Positions 9,059 to 19,627 of a stretch of DNA of 64,000 nucleotides are shown piece after piece. Below the pieces are notes generated by a model. That model was not told the DNA's origin. It did not search any database and saw only the letters and a list, made by a program, of their open reading frames with translations. Both the position numbers and the translations under genes were made by a program. Every line of letters begins with the position of its first letter. Position 1 is the stretch's first letter. The stretch spans positions 23,939,001 to 24,003,000 of the forward strand of contig SMMW01000001.1 of assembly GCA_004794655.1 (NCBI GenBank), read 5' to 3'. The DNA comes from Marisa cornuarietis (Eukaryota > Mollusca > Gastropoda > Architaenioglossa > Ampullariidae).

Positions 9059-11871
9059 CTAAACAACATCAACAACAGCAAAAATGAATAAGCCATTTGG
9101 TTCTACAATATTTGAGTATCAAAATATTTCTTAATATTTTAACGAGTTGACATATCTTGAATGGGACATGAGTGTGACATGAGTGACTGAGATTTTGAGT
9201 ATTGTGTAGATCAAGTGGGACTCTTTCTGTGCCACAGGAGGTTCACACAAGTGTTCTGAAACTTCTTCGCTCTTTTCACAGAAATAGAATGTAAGGGTCA
9301 GAACTTAACCTTTTGACACGGGGTTAGTGTCATGTTGGCAGACATTGAAGATTTTGGTACTTTTTGATGTAATGTGGGTGTATCATGAATGTCTTGACAC
9401 TTCATAGTGTCATGTGGTTTTCAATGTTTTGACACTTCATAGTGTCATGTGGTTTTCAATGTTTTGACACTTCATAGTGTCATGTGGTTTTGAATGTTTT
9501 GACACTTCATAGTGTCATGTGGTTTTCAATGTTTTGACATTTTTTAGGTCGGGGACAATACATCTTGGTGTCTTTGGTCTGTGCATTCTGCTGTTAGTAT
9601 GTGTAGGCGGTAACCCCTCCTCATACAGCAACAGCTCAGCACAAAGGAGGGAACAGTATGGGATGACCGCTAAAGATTCACCAACTACTATGACCCTCAC
9701 CAGCTACTACGACCCTCACCAACTCTACGACCATCACCAACTACTACGACCCTCACTAACTACTACGACCCTCACCAACTCTACGACCATCACCAACTAC
9801 TACGACCCTCACCAGCTACTGCGACCCTCACCAGCTACTACGACCATCGCCAGCTACTACGACCCTCACCAACTACTACTACCCTCACCAGCTACTACGA
9901 CCAACTACTACGACCCTCACCAGCTACTACGACCAACTACTACGACCCTCACCAACTACTACGACCAACTACTACGACCCTCACCAGCTACTACGACCAT
10001 CACCTACTACTACGACCCCCACCAACTACTACGACCAACTACTACGACCCTCACCAACTACTACGACCCTCACCAGCTACTACGACCAACTACTACGACC
10101 CTCACCAGCTACTACGACCATCACCTACTACTACGACCCTCACCAACTACTACTACGACCCTCACCAACTACTACGACCAACTACTACGACCCTCACCAG
10201 CTACTACGACCCTCACCAACTACTGCGACCCTCACCAGCTACTGCGACCCTTACGAAAACAGGCCAGAAAGACGAAAGAAAATAAATTACCGGAAATCTT
10301 GAAAAGAAAGCAGCGCTAAAGGACTTGCTGCTTAGAGTACGTGTGATCTATTGTCATGTTTGGTGTTTAAATAGTTTTTATTTGACATCGTACAAGAATA
10401 ATCAAACCCAAAAATAAGGGTTTATTTCTTGTTATACGCATGGTGTAAAATTGTCGTCCTTTACTGTGGACAAGTCATTAGTCTCTGCTTTCCCTCTTAA
10501 CCCTTCTAGAACTATGCAGGTGAGTAGAGCAAAGTACCCATAGACAGGTGAGTAGAGCAAAGTACCCGTAGGCAGGTGAGTAGAGCAAAGTACCCGTAGG
10601 CAGGTGAGTAGAGCAAAATACCCGTAGGCAGGTGAGTAGAGCAAAGTACCCGTAGGCAGGTGAGTAGAGCAAAGTACCCGTAGGCAGGTGAGTAGAGCAA
10701 GGTACCCGTAGGCAGGTGAGTAGAGCAAAGTACCCGAAGGCAGGTGAGTAGAGCAAGGTACCCATAGGCAGGTGAGTAGAACAAAGTACCCGTAGACAGG
10801 TGAGTAGAGCGCAGTACCTGTGTGCCCTGAATGGTGTCAAAGACAGTGCTATAGCCATGCTGTGAGAGAGCAGCCCCAAATGCCTCATAAGCAGTCTGTC
10901 CTCTCTGAAGCACAGCTCCCAAGACCACTGTCCAGGCATTTTCTGGCTGACCTTGCGACTGTCGCAGCAGGTGACCCTCCCATTCGGACAGCACCCCGGC
11001 CTGCAGCAAGTCTGGCAGCAGTGCGACTGGGTTGACAGTTTGACGGATATGAGTCATGTTGGTCTTGAGGCGGCGGGCGTATTCATGTGGGTCACGCTCT
11101 TCATCTTCTTCCTGCTTGTGGGGCGCTGTCAGGGACAGCGGTACCTGCACCAACGGTAATATGTCTACAGCTTTGGTAACTCTTGTGCATGTTGTTACCT
11201 GCATTATTCATATATATATAAGTATACATATACACATTTATATCTACAGCTTTGGTAACTCTTGTGCATGTTGTTTCCTGCATTATTCATATATATATAT
11301 ATAAGTATACATATACACATTTATATCTACAGCTTTGGTAATGCCTTCTGCATGTTGTTACCTGCATTATTCATATATATATATATATCTGCAGCTTTAG
11401 TAACGCTTTGTGCATGTTGTTACTTGCATTACTCATATACAGTGGTACCTGGAGTTACGAGATGCTCCATATACGAGCATTTCGAGTTACGAGCAGCGGC
11501 TGAAGCAAAATTTCTGCTCGAGTTACGAACGTTGTTGCGAGTTACGAAGAGCTGAGAATATTCACCTGACAGCAAGCTTGCAGTAAGAGCTTCTCCTCTT
11601 CCAGAAGGAGGTCCACCAGATGCTGGGCGTTGGCTGTCTGAAGAGCACGTAGGAAGGTGGGGAACGCTAGGGGTCCGCGAGAGGGCAGCACATACAGAAG
11701 GTAGCGGGTCACAGCTCGGAATCCCTGCAGCTCCAGATTGGACAGCTGTCGCAGGTCAGCTGAGGTCAGCAGCTGTTCCTGGCTCAGGACTCTAACTAAT
11801 GCCCTGGCAGGCACTTCGTTCAGAAGAAAGTCTTCGTTTGCCTTAAGTAAGGTTTTGTGTATCGGCAACAT
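8678..11871 (-). CDS. Tandem-CARD protein, three exons (11566-11871, 10818-11144, 8678-9058)
   Basis: The spliced frame encodes about 337 residues: CARD 1 (about 1-95), a short linker, CARD 2 (about 120-205), and a Ser/Asp/Glu-rich disordered tail. CARDs are six-helix domains that assemble apoptosis and innate-immunity complexes through CARD-CARD contacts. All three exons are phase 0 at both junctions. Splice sites are TGTCAG|GTGAAT with GGTGCAG|GTACCG, then CACACAG|GTACTG with TTGTTTAG|GTGTCA. The ATG at 11871 is preceded in frame by TGA three codons earlier, so the start is well supported. No caspase, kinase, death or NACHT domain is encoded before the stop and nearby poly(A) signal. An adaptor or decoy protein is therefore more likely than an initiator caspase, though a longer isoform could use a donor-like GTATAG at the stop. 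Tandem arrays fill the promoter side and both introns. Confidence 0.75.
9395..9540. repeat. 36-bp tandem repeat with internal palindrome, 4 copies
   Basis: Each unit holds TTTTGACACTTCATAGTGTC followed by ATGTGGTTTTCAATG. GACACT-TCAT-AGTGTC is a perfect 6-bp inverted repeat with a 4-nt loop, so each unit can form a short hairpin. It lies in intron 2 of the tandem-CARD gene. Confidence 0.85.
9680..10250. repeat. CTACTACGACCCTCACCAA-type minisatellite, about 18 bp
   Basis: Degenerate 18-19-bp units with variable spacing fill intron 2 of the tandem-CARD gene. The open plus-strand frame (YYDPHQLL repeats) reflects the lack of stop codons in the unit and is not taken as a gene. Confidence 0.9.
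10512..10817. repeat. 28-bp minisatellite starting at the exon-2 donor of the tandem-CARD gene
   Basis: Read on the gene strand, the intron starts GTACTGCGCTCTACTCACCT and then repeats GTACTTTGCTCTACTCACCT / GCCTACGG about 11 times, so the array begins at intron base +1. On the opposite (plus) strand every unit carries CAGGTGAGTAGAG, a full consensus 5' splice site, giving a ladder of antisense U1-type sites. Confidence 0.9.
10818..11144 (-). CDS. Tandem-CARD gene exon 2 (second CARD)
   Basis: 109 residues, phase 0 at both ends. After a charged linker (HKQEEDEERDPHEYARRLK) comes a CARD-like helical bundle: IRQTVNPVALLPDLLQAG, VLSEWEGHLLRQS, ENAWTVVLGAVLQRG, AYEAFGAALSQHG. The pattern of a bulky-residue helix 1-2, the turn VLSEWE, and the late FGAAL/HG motif matches CARDs of initiator caspases and adaptors. 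The CARD call rests on this pattern, not on a search. Confidence 0.7.
11152..11442. repeat. About 85-bp tandem repeat, 3-4 copies, beside the exon-2 acceptor
   Basis: Units contain ACAGCTTTGGTAACTCTTG, TGCATGTTGTTACCTGCATT and ATTCATATATATATAAG. The first unit directly abuts the acceptor of tandem-CARD exon 2. Each unit holds TTACCTGCAT (gene strand ATGCAG|GTAA), an echo of that junction (GTGCAG|GTAC). Confidence 0.8.
11449..11552. mobile_element. MITE-like fragment (CAGTGGTACCT... end)
   Basis: It begins at a TA dinucleotide with CAGTGGTACCTGGAGTTACG and continues with several GAGTTACGA repeats. This resembles the ends of Tc1/mariner-type MITEs common in invertebrates. The opposite terminal repeat is not visible, and the fragment stops just inside the intron next to tandem-CARD exon 1. 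Confidence 0.45.
11566..11871 (-). CDS. Tandem-CARD gene exon 1 (first CARD)
   Basis: 102 residues from the ATG at 11871 to the phase-0 donor TGTCAG|GTGAAT. The helices read MLPIHKTLLKANEDFLLNEV, ARALVRVLSQEQLLTSADLR, LQGFRAVTRYLLYVLPSRGP, AFPTFLRALQTANAQHLVDL. The 'P-x-R-G-x-x-A-F-x-x-F-L-x-A-L' segment is typical of caspase-2/-9/RAIDD-type CARDs. An in-frame TGA three codons upstream fixes the start if no splice lies between. Confidence 0.78.
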
Positions 11872-12029
11872 TCTTCGTCATTCACAACCGTATCGCCTAG
11901 TAGTTATAGGGTTGTACCTTCAGCTTAGTTCTCAGTATCAGGTCTAGAGAGTTATTTACCTGTAGTCTAGTTCTCTGTTTTGTCTAATACCTCTGTTTTC
12001 TCTCTTAAGATATGTCCAGTAGATGTGTC

Positions 12030-12695
12030 TGCATTACCAACACTTCAGTGAGTCCAGTATAACTGCTCTGTGCTTCATAGTTACACTTCAGTGAGTCCAG
12101 TATAACTGCTCTGTGCTTCATAGTTACACTTCAGTGAGTCCAGTATAATGATCTGTGTGCTTCATAGTTACACTTCAGTGAGTCCAGTATAATGGCTGTG
12201 TGCTTCATAGTTACACTTCAGTGAGTCCAGTATAATGGCTGTGTGCTTCATAGTTACACTTCAGTGAGTCCAGTATAACTGCTGTGTGCTTCATAGTTAC
12301 ACTTCAGTGAGTCCAGTATAACTGCTCTGTGCTTCATAGTTACACTTCAGTGAGTCCAGTAAAATGGCTGTGTGGTTCATAGTTACACTTCAGTGAGTCC
12401 AGTATAATGATCTGTGTGCTTCATAGTTACACTTCAGTGAGTCCAGTATAATGGCTGTGTGCTTCATAGTTACACTTCAGTGAGTCCAGTATAATGGCTG
12501 TGTGCTGCATAGTTACACTTCAGTGAGTCCAGTATAATGGCTGTGTGCTTCATAGTTACACTTCAGTGAGTCCAGTATAACTGCTCAGTGCTTCATAGTT
12601 ACACTTCAGTGAGTCCAGTATAATGGCTCAGTGCTTCATAGTTACACTTCAGTGAGTCCAGTATAACTGCTCAGTGCTTCATAGTTGCACCTTGA
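12030..12695. repeat. 43-bp minisatellite, about 15 copies, 5' of the tandem-CARD gene
   Basis: The unit is ACTTCAGTGAGTCCAGTATA, then ATGGCTGTGTGCTTCATAGT, then TAC. It starts about 160 bp upstream of the tandem-CARD ATG, so it lies in the promoter or a 5' UTR intron. A possible 5' UTR donor (CTACAG|GTAAATAA) is at about 11958 on the minus strand. Confidence 0.9.
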
Positions 12696-12866
12696 TGGTG
12701 TGCTTCATGTTAGATACATGTGGGATGGTGGTTACACCTTCAGCCCCGTAGGTAGCTTATCTCTGCCTCCATTTCCAACATTCGTCTCGTCTGGCAAACT
12801 TGACAACTTCCTTCTCAGCTTCGTGACTTTAATATGAAAAACTGCAAAAAAGACAAAATCTGTTCT

Positions 12867-12867
<1 letters not shown>

Positions 12868-12932
<65 letters not shown>
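12868..12932. repeat. (AATC)n microsatellite
   Basis: About 16 perfect tetranucleotide units. Confidence 0.95.
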
Positions 12933-13058
12933 TTGTATGTACAAGGGATAGTCCAGGACAGAAATTCTTATTTGGCTAACAAATCATTAAATAAACATAA
13001 CACATAGCGTATATATAATATAAACATAATGTATAAAGCTATATCCCATATAACGACA

Positions 13059-13061
<3 letters not shown>

Positions 13062-13131
<70 letters not shown>
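13062..13131. repeat. (AC)n microsatellite
   Basis: About 34 perfect dinucleotides. Confidence 0.95.
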
Positions 13132-13135
<4 letters not shown>

Positions 13136-13228
13136 GAGCATCTTTTTCTACTGTGCCGATGTACTTCGAGCGCCAAAACAAAGTCCCGCCAAATCTAACT
13201 TCTAGCGGTGGCCTACCGACCCTCTACA

Positions 13229-13229
<1 letters not shown>

Positions 13230-13280
<51 letters not shown>

Positions 13281-14123
13281 CTCTGTCATTGTGAGAGAGA
13301 GAGCTGTGTCACTGTGTCTGTGTGTGAGAGAGAGAGAGCTCTGTCATTGTGTGTGTGAGAGAGAGAGAGCTGTGTCACTCTGTGTGTGAGGGAGAGCTCT
13401 GTCGCTGTGTGTGAGGGAGAGCTGTGTCACTCTGTGTGTGAGGGAGAGCTCTGTCACTGTGTGTGTGAGAGAGAGAGAGAGAGAGCTGTGTCACTGTGTC
13501 TGTGTGTGAGAGAGAGAGCTCTGTCATTGTGTGTGTGAGAGAGAGAGCTGTGTCACTCTGTGTGTGAGGGAGAGCTCTGTCGCTGTGTGTGAGGGAGAGC
13601 TGTGTCACTCTGTGTGTGAGGGAGAGCTCTGTCGCTGTGTGTGAGGGAGAGCTGTGTCACTCTGTGTGTGAGGGAGAGCTCTGTCACTGTGTGTGTGTGA
13701 GAGAGAGAGAGAGCTCTGTCACTGTGTGTGTGTGAGAGAGAGAGAGAGAGCTGTGTCACTCTGTGTGTGAGGGAGAGCTCTGTCGCTGTGTGTGAGGGAG
13801 AGCTGTGTCACTCTGTGTGTGAGGGAGAGCTCTGTCACTGTGTGTGTGAGAGAGAGAGAGAGAGAGAGCTGTGTCACTCTGTGTGTGAGGGAGAGCTCTG
13901 TCGCTGTGTGTGAGGGAGAGCTGTGTCACTCTGTGTGTGAGGGAGAGCTCTGTCACTGTGTGTGTGAGAGAGAGAGAGAGAGCTGTGTCACTCTGTGTGT
14001 GAGGGAGAGCTGTGTCACTCTGTGTGTGAGGGAGAGCTCTGTCACTGTGTGTGTGTGAGAGAGAGAGAGAGAGCTGTGTCACTCTGTGTGTGAGGGAGAG
14101 CTCTGTCACTGTGTGTGTGAGAA
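13230..14123. repeat. GT/GA-rich minisatellite, left block
   Basis: Units of about 28-36 bp with GTGTGTGTGAGGGAGAGCTC and TGTCACT differ in the length of their (GT)n and (GA)n tracts. The same array resumes at 15515, so the retroelement between was inserted into it. Confidence 0.92.
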
Positions 14124-15514
14124 CTCGAACTCGAACATTTTATTGACTTAGGGCCATTTCAGCCATTGTCACTCAAGGTGAGCATATAGGGTTCATCCTC
14201 TCATACATACAGTCACCTATCCATTCATACCCATCCCGTCGTACACTTTAAAGACATGCACTGTACAGTAGTCCTCTCACACACCCACTCATCCTAACAC
14301 CTCTTCATTTATACCCTCTCATCCCTACCCTACATAGACACACAGTATGTACACATACATTATGGCAACTTTCAGATGTCAATATTATCAATCACAAAGG
14401 GTATTTTTCGAGCAGAGAGCATCCATATACAGAGGGTATCAATCAGACTTCACATAATATCAACTTCGCTTATCTCCCTTCTTCTCCTTAAACATTTATG
14501 AATATACCATGCCAATTGTCGTATTCTTCCTGCGTTCTCGGATGATAGTATCTGCACAAGATATTGTTTTTGATTGTGTTGTGAGACTTGCTGGAGATAT
14601 TTGGGTCGAAGGTCTACATATCTGGGACATTGAAAAAGGACATGGGTTTCATCCTCTATATAATTTGTACAGAAAGGGCATTTGTTTGTGTTTTCTGTCC
14701 TTTGTTGTATAAAACGATTTTTATGGGTATTTATCTCGCTCACACCTAGCCGAAAGCGTACTAAAACATCCCTGAAAATGTTAATGTTTACATAGTCAAA
14801 GTATAGCTCTGGTACGAGAGTGGATTTGTACGATCTGTATAACTGGTACCGTTCACTATTCCTCATGTTGGCCACCCACGTTTGCTGGGTGACATCTATC
14901 ACTCTACGTTTGAGAGTAGCGAGAAACATTTTATCGTCTCCTACTCCTTGGTTTACCCATACCAGATTAAAACCCATAGATCCTAGGGCTACTCTCACTT
15001 TTGTTACCCAGTTTGTTTTGCCTTTTGCATCTAGATTAAATAGTAATTGGTATGCTTGTTTGGGTATGCGGTTGATGGGCATTTTTGTCACTCGGAGCCA
15101 GAATGTAATAGTTCTCAGATAGCAACTGACGATGAGCGGATACCTTCCAAGTTCGCCATATATCATCTCTGATGGAGTAAGTATGGGGACATTCAAAAAC
15201 TTCTTACATGCGTAAAGGTGTACCTTTTCCACAGGACTATTGTCATGGAGAAGTCCCCATACTTCAGATGCATATAGAAGGGTTGGTTGTACTACTGCGT
15301 CGAAGAGTTTAAAAAAGTCTGCCTACTCATGTTGTCAATATTTTTTAAGGCTCTAACTATGTCAAAAGTAGCATTTTTCCCTTTTACCGCTAACTGCTTA
15401 GCCCTTGGAACGAGCTCATGGTTGTTGTAAAAGTAAAGCCTAGGTACACGTAGCTGTTAACTACTTCTAGGGCTGTTTCTCCTATGGACCACTTTTCCCG
15501 TCTTCCCAAGAAAC
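14124..15514 (-). mobile_element. 5'-truncated non-LTR retrotransposon inserted in the GT/GA array
   Basis: The minus strand encodes the C-terminal part of a non-LTR polyprotein. It reads YVYLGFTFT, then AVVQPTLLYASEVWG, then a long frame (14450-15232) ending in the gag-knuckle-like CPFCTNYIEDETHVLFQCPR and YVDLRPKYL. At least one frameshift (TTTTTTT near 15317) and a stop near 15430 separate the pieces. The 3' end carries AATAAA and a short (TTCGAG)n tail at 14124-14140, followed at once by the host array. The tail type fits CR1/L2-like elements that end in short tandem repeats. Confidence 0.8.
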
Positions 15515-16900
15515 TGTGTGTGTGAGAGAGAGAGAGCTGTGTCACTCTGTGTGTGAGGGAGAGCTCTGTCACTGTGTGTGTGTGAGAGAGAGAGAGCTGT
15601 GTCACTCTGTGTGTGAGGGAGAGCTGTGTCACTGTGTGTGTGTGAGAGAGAGCTCTGTCACTGTGTGTGTGTGAGAGAGAGCTGTGTCACTCTGTGTGTG
15701 AGGGAGAGCTCTGTCACTGTGTGTGTGTGAGGGAGAGCTCTGTCACTCTGTGTGTGAGGGAGAGCTCTGTCACTGTTTGTGTGTGTGTGAGAGAGAGAGA
15801 GCTCTGTCACTCTGTGTGTGTGTGAGGGAGAGCTCTGTCACTGTGTGTGTGTGTGTGAGAGAGAGAGCTGTGTCTCTCTGTGTGTGAGGGAGAGCTCTGT
15901 CACTGTTTGTGTGTGTGAGAGAGAGAGAGAGCTGTGTCACTCTGTGTGTGAGGGAGAGCTCTGTCACTGTGTGTGTGAGGGAGAGCTCTGTCACTGTGTG
16001 TGTGTGTGAGAGAGGGAGCTGTGTCACTCTGTGTGTGAGGGAGAGCTCTGTCATTGTGTGTGTGTGTGAGAGAGAGAGCTGTGTCACTCTGTGTGTGAGG
16101 GAGAGCTCTGTCACTGTGTGTGTGAGGGAGAGCTCTGTCACTGTGTGTGTGTGTGAGAGAGGGAGCTGTGTCACTCTGTGTGTGAGGGAGAGCTCTGTCA
16201 TTGTGTGTGTGTGAGAGAGAGAGCTGTGTCACTCTGTGTGTGAGGGAGAGCTCTGTCACTGTTTGTGTGTGTGTGAGAGAGAGAGCTCTGTCACTCTGTG
16301 TGTGTGTGTGTGTGAGGGAGAGCTCTGTCACTGTGTGTGTGTGAGAGAGAGAGCTGTGTCACTCTGTGTGTGAGGGAGAGCTCTGTCACTGTTTGTGTGT
16401 GTGTGAAAGAGAGAGCTGTGTCACTGTGTGTGAGGGAGAGCTCTGTCACTGTGTGTGTGAGGGAGAGCTCTGTCACTGTGTGTGTGTGAGAGAGAGCTGT
16501 GTCACTCTGTGTGTGAGGGAGAGCTCTGTCACTGTGTGTGTGTGAGGGAGAGCTGTGTCACTGTGTGTGAGGGAGAGCTCTGTCACTGTGTGTGTGAGGG
16601 AGAGCTGTGTCACTGTGTGTGTGAGAGAGAGAGAGCTCTGTCACTCTGTGTGTGTGAGAGAGAGAGAGAGCTGTGTCACTCTGTGTGTGAGGGAGAGCTC
16701 TGTCACTGTGTGTGTGTGAGAGAGAGCTGTGTCACTCTGTGTGTGAGGGAGAGCTCTGTCACTGTGTGTGTGAGAGAGAGAGCTGTGTCACTCTGTGTGT
16801 GAGGGAGAGCTCTGTCACTGTGTGTGTGTGTGTGAGAGAGAGCTGTGTCACTCTGTGTGTGAGGGAGAGCTATGTCACTGTGTGAGGGAGCTGTGTAACT
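15515..16900. repeat. GT/GA-rich minisatellite, right block
   Basis: Continuation of the 13230-14123 array after the retroelement, with units such as GTGTGTGAGGGAGAGCTCTG / TCACTGTGTG. Some higher-order repeats are visible (15909-16060 resembles 16030-16215). Confidence 0.92.
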
Positions 16901-16984
16901 TCGTGTGTAGTGTAAGAACGAATGTTTTGTCACTGTGTGATAGAGTTCTGTACCTGTGTGAAAGAGCTCCCTTTGTCTATTTAT

Positions 16985-17800
16985 AGGATTAGGTTACAAC
17001 TCTCTCTCTCTATTGAGAGGATTAGGTTATAACTCTATCGCTATTTATAGGATTAGGTTATAACTCTCTCTCTATTGAGAGGATTAGGTTATAACTCTAT
17101 CGCTATTTATAGGATTAGGTTATAACTCTCTCTCTATTGAGAGGATTAGGTTATAACTCTATCGCTATTTAGAGGATTAGGTTATAACTCTCTCTCTATT
17201 GAGAGGATTAGGTTATAACTCTATCGCTATTTAGAGGATTAGGTTATAACTCTCTCTCTCTATTGAGAGGATTAGGTTATAACTCTCTCTCTCTCTATTG
17301 AGAGGATTAGGTTATAACTCTATCGCTATTTAGAGGATTACGTTACAACTCTCTCTCTATTGAGAGAATTAGGTTATAACTCTATCGCTATTTAGAGGAT
17401 TAGGTTATAACTCTCTCTCTATTGAGAGGATTAGGTTATAACTCTATCGCTATTTAGAGGATTAGGTTATAACTCTCTCTCTCTATTGAGAGGATTAGGT
17501 TATAACTCTATCGCTATTTAGAGGATTAGGTTATAACTCTCTCTCTCTATTGAGAGGATTAGGTTATAACTCTATCGCTATTTAGAGGATTAGGTTACAA
17601 CTCTCTCTCTCTATTGAGAGAATTAGGTTATAACTCTATCGCTATTTAGAGGATTAGGTTACAACTCTCTATCTCTATTGAGAGAATTAGGTTATAACTC
17701 TATCGCTATTTAGAGGATTAGGTTACAACTCTCTATCTCTATTTAAGGGGTTAGGTTATAACTCTCTATCTCTATTTAGAGGGTTAGGTAGTAGGTCCCC
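16985..17800. repeat. Two-part higher-order minisatellite (about 31 + 33 bp)
   Basis: Units alternate between ...CTCTCTCTATTGAGAGGATT / AGGTTATAA and ...CTCTATCGCTATTTAGAGGA / TTAGGTTATAA, so the repeating block is a dimer of about 64-66 bp. Some monomers contain CTCTCTATTGAGAG, which can form a hairpin. Degenerate units continue to about 17930. Confidence 0.9.
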
Positions 17801-18035
17801 ATCAGCCGTGAGACAACTCCCATCTCTATCGCTATTTAGAGGGTAAGGGTATAGCTTCCCATCAGCTGAGCTCCCATCTCTATTTCTATTTAGAGGGCTA
17901 GGGTTAGGAGATAGCTCCCTAGCGTTATTTAGAGGACTAAGGTATAGCTCCCTGTTGATTTTTTACTGGTTCTGTGACCTCTTGACATCTGTGTGTCAGT
18001 GAGAGAAATTGTACAGGAATGTGTGTGAATATTTG

Positions 18036-18066
<31 letters not shown>

Positions 18067-18414
18067 TTTGTGCAATATCTCAATACCCCATTAGAGGGTA
18101 ACATTAATAAAACAATTTGAATTTTGAATCTTGACATAAAAGTAACCCTATATATATATATATATAGATATTAACCTATAGTACCCCTATTTCTCGATCT
18201 TTGAAAAAAAGTTTCAAAATACTGGAAAAGTTACATTATCTTAATTGCTACACTAATGCAAAATAAATGTGTCCTAGTGTAGCACAACTGGTAAAATATG
18301 TTACAGCAACAAGCGGTATCCTTACACCGAGTAACCCTGTCACATGTTTCATTACTATAACATCATTATTATGCTAGCCCTTCAACATGTTCTATTGCTT
18401 TAAATTCATTATTA

Positions 18415-18545
18415 TGTTGTAACAAGATTTTACTATGTTGTAACAAGATTTCATTATAATGTTGTAACAAGATTTTACTATGTTGTAACAAGGTTTCATT
18501 ATAATGTTGTAACAAGATTGTATTACTATGTTGTAACAAGATTTT
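18415..18545. repeat. ATGTTGTAACAAGATTT tandem repeat
   Basis: Five to six units with TATGTTGTAACAAGATTT and spacers alternating between ACT and CATTATA. It lies about 55 bp downstream of a putative minus-strand donor at 18599. Confidence 0.85.
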
Positions 18546-18599
18546 ACACACAACACGCTGACACTTTGCGGACTATAACTTGAAAGTCGCACCACTCAC

Positions 18600-18743
18600 C
18601 TCGAACCTTTCGCTCGATTTCGTCGGTTGTTGCTGAAAAGAGTGCGAGAAGTAACGGCGGTGTTTGTGAAGCCTGACTACAGGCTGGTGTGTCTTCACTT
18701 CTGTCTGTAGACTTCAACACGGCACCCAGTGAGAACTGAGCCA
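18600..18743 (-). CDS. Putative internal exon, unassigned gene
   Basis: The acceptor is CTTCCTTGTAG|TG and the donor GGTTCGAG|GTGAGTGG, phase 1 to phase 1, 144 nt. It encodes AQFSLGAVLKSTDRSEDT, PACSQASQTPPLLLALFS, ATTDEIERKVR. I do not recognise the product. The entering phase matches the end of the exon at 19447-19573, so the two may be consecutive exons of one gene. They may be 3' exons of the ankyrin gene or part of another one. A 36-bp duplication (GTCACTTCACTGTCTGCTCA...) lies just before the acceptor at 18770-18845. Confidence 0.45.
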
Positions 18744-19446
18744 CTACAAGGAAGACTTTGAGTGCAGGTGACAAGCAAACAGGTACAGTGAGCAGACAGT
18801 GAAGTGACAAGCAAACAGGTACAGTGAGCAGACAGTGAAGTGACAAACAATATTTCTGTACAGATACCGGCCCTTCCACTTTCACACCCCTTTCCACCCA
18901 CCCGCACAATGCTTGAAGCACCCGTCCGCCGCTCACTCATTCACGGCTGTAAACTGTCGGGTGAAAAGAGGATCGGATGACATTGAACGATAGGCCATCG
19001 AGCACACTTAGCAGTTAGGACAGTTTGCTCTTTCTTTACTGACAGTTTGAACATGTCGAGACAAGATCAGCTGATTACTGAAGCCTCCAGTGTCTGACAC
19101 TCACCCCGTGTACAAACACACCAACCATGCACTGTCTTCGCTGGTAACATTCTCTCTCTCTCTCCCTCCCTCCTTGCGTGCACGTGTGAATGTATGTGTG
19201 CTTGTTAGATATAAATTTAATGTTCAAAAAAAATTTTACTTTTCTTTTTGCACCTTAAACTTTGACACAGGACCTCAGACTTTGAGTATTTACGAACCGT
19301 TCAGTAATGGTGGAGGTGCTTCTCTTCACGAACTCTGTTGGACCCTGGTCTTCAACAACTTTATTACAGAGACTATGTTCTGGTGTGAAAACGCTTGATT
19401 ATATTTGCTGATATATTATAAACCATTTACAGTGATAACAACTCAC

Positions 19447-19573
19447 CATTGAACCACTTGAAGTGTGCAGAGATAAGAATATACAACAGCTGTCTGCATG
19501 GGTTACAGACTTGAGGTAAATCACTAAAACCCTCGTCGTAGTTTTCTCCGGGTAGTCCGGTTTCCTCCACAGT
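19447..19573 (-). CDS. Putative internal exon, unassigned gene, acceptor fused to (CA)n
   Basis: The acceptor is CACACATACAG|ACTGTGG, preceded by a 50-bp (CA)n run on the gene strand instead of a pyrimidine tract. The donor is TTCAATG|GTGAGTTG. The exon is 127 nt, phase 0 to phase 1. It encodes TVEETGLPGENYDEGFSDLP, QVCNPCRQLLYILISAHFKW, FN. The balanced composition and both good splice sites suggest a real exon. I do not recognise the family. Confidence 0.5.
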
Positions 19574-19574
19574 C

Positions 19575-19577
<3 letters not shown>

Positions 19578-19627
<50 letters not shown>
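19578..19627. repeat. (GT)n microsatellite
   Basis: About 25 dinucleotides, directly against the acceptor of the exon at 19447-19573. Confidence 0.95.

Noticed and set aside
9519..10319. 266-codon plus-strand frame with YYDPHQ repeats
   Set aside because: It is a product of the CTACTACGACCCTCACCAA minisatellite in a tandem-CARD intron. The non-repeat ends show no domain.
13153..16986. Many overlapping Ser/Leu/His/Thr or Cys/Glu/Arg frames
   Set aside because: Translations of the GT/GA minisatellite on both strands.
16985..17800. Telomere-like GGATTAGGTTA repeats
   Set aside because: GATTAGGTTA occurs once per 31-33-bp unit and not as (TTAGGG)n. It is an interstitial minisatellite, not telomeric DNA.
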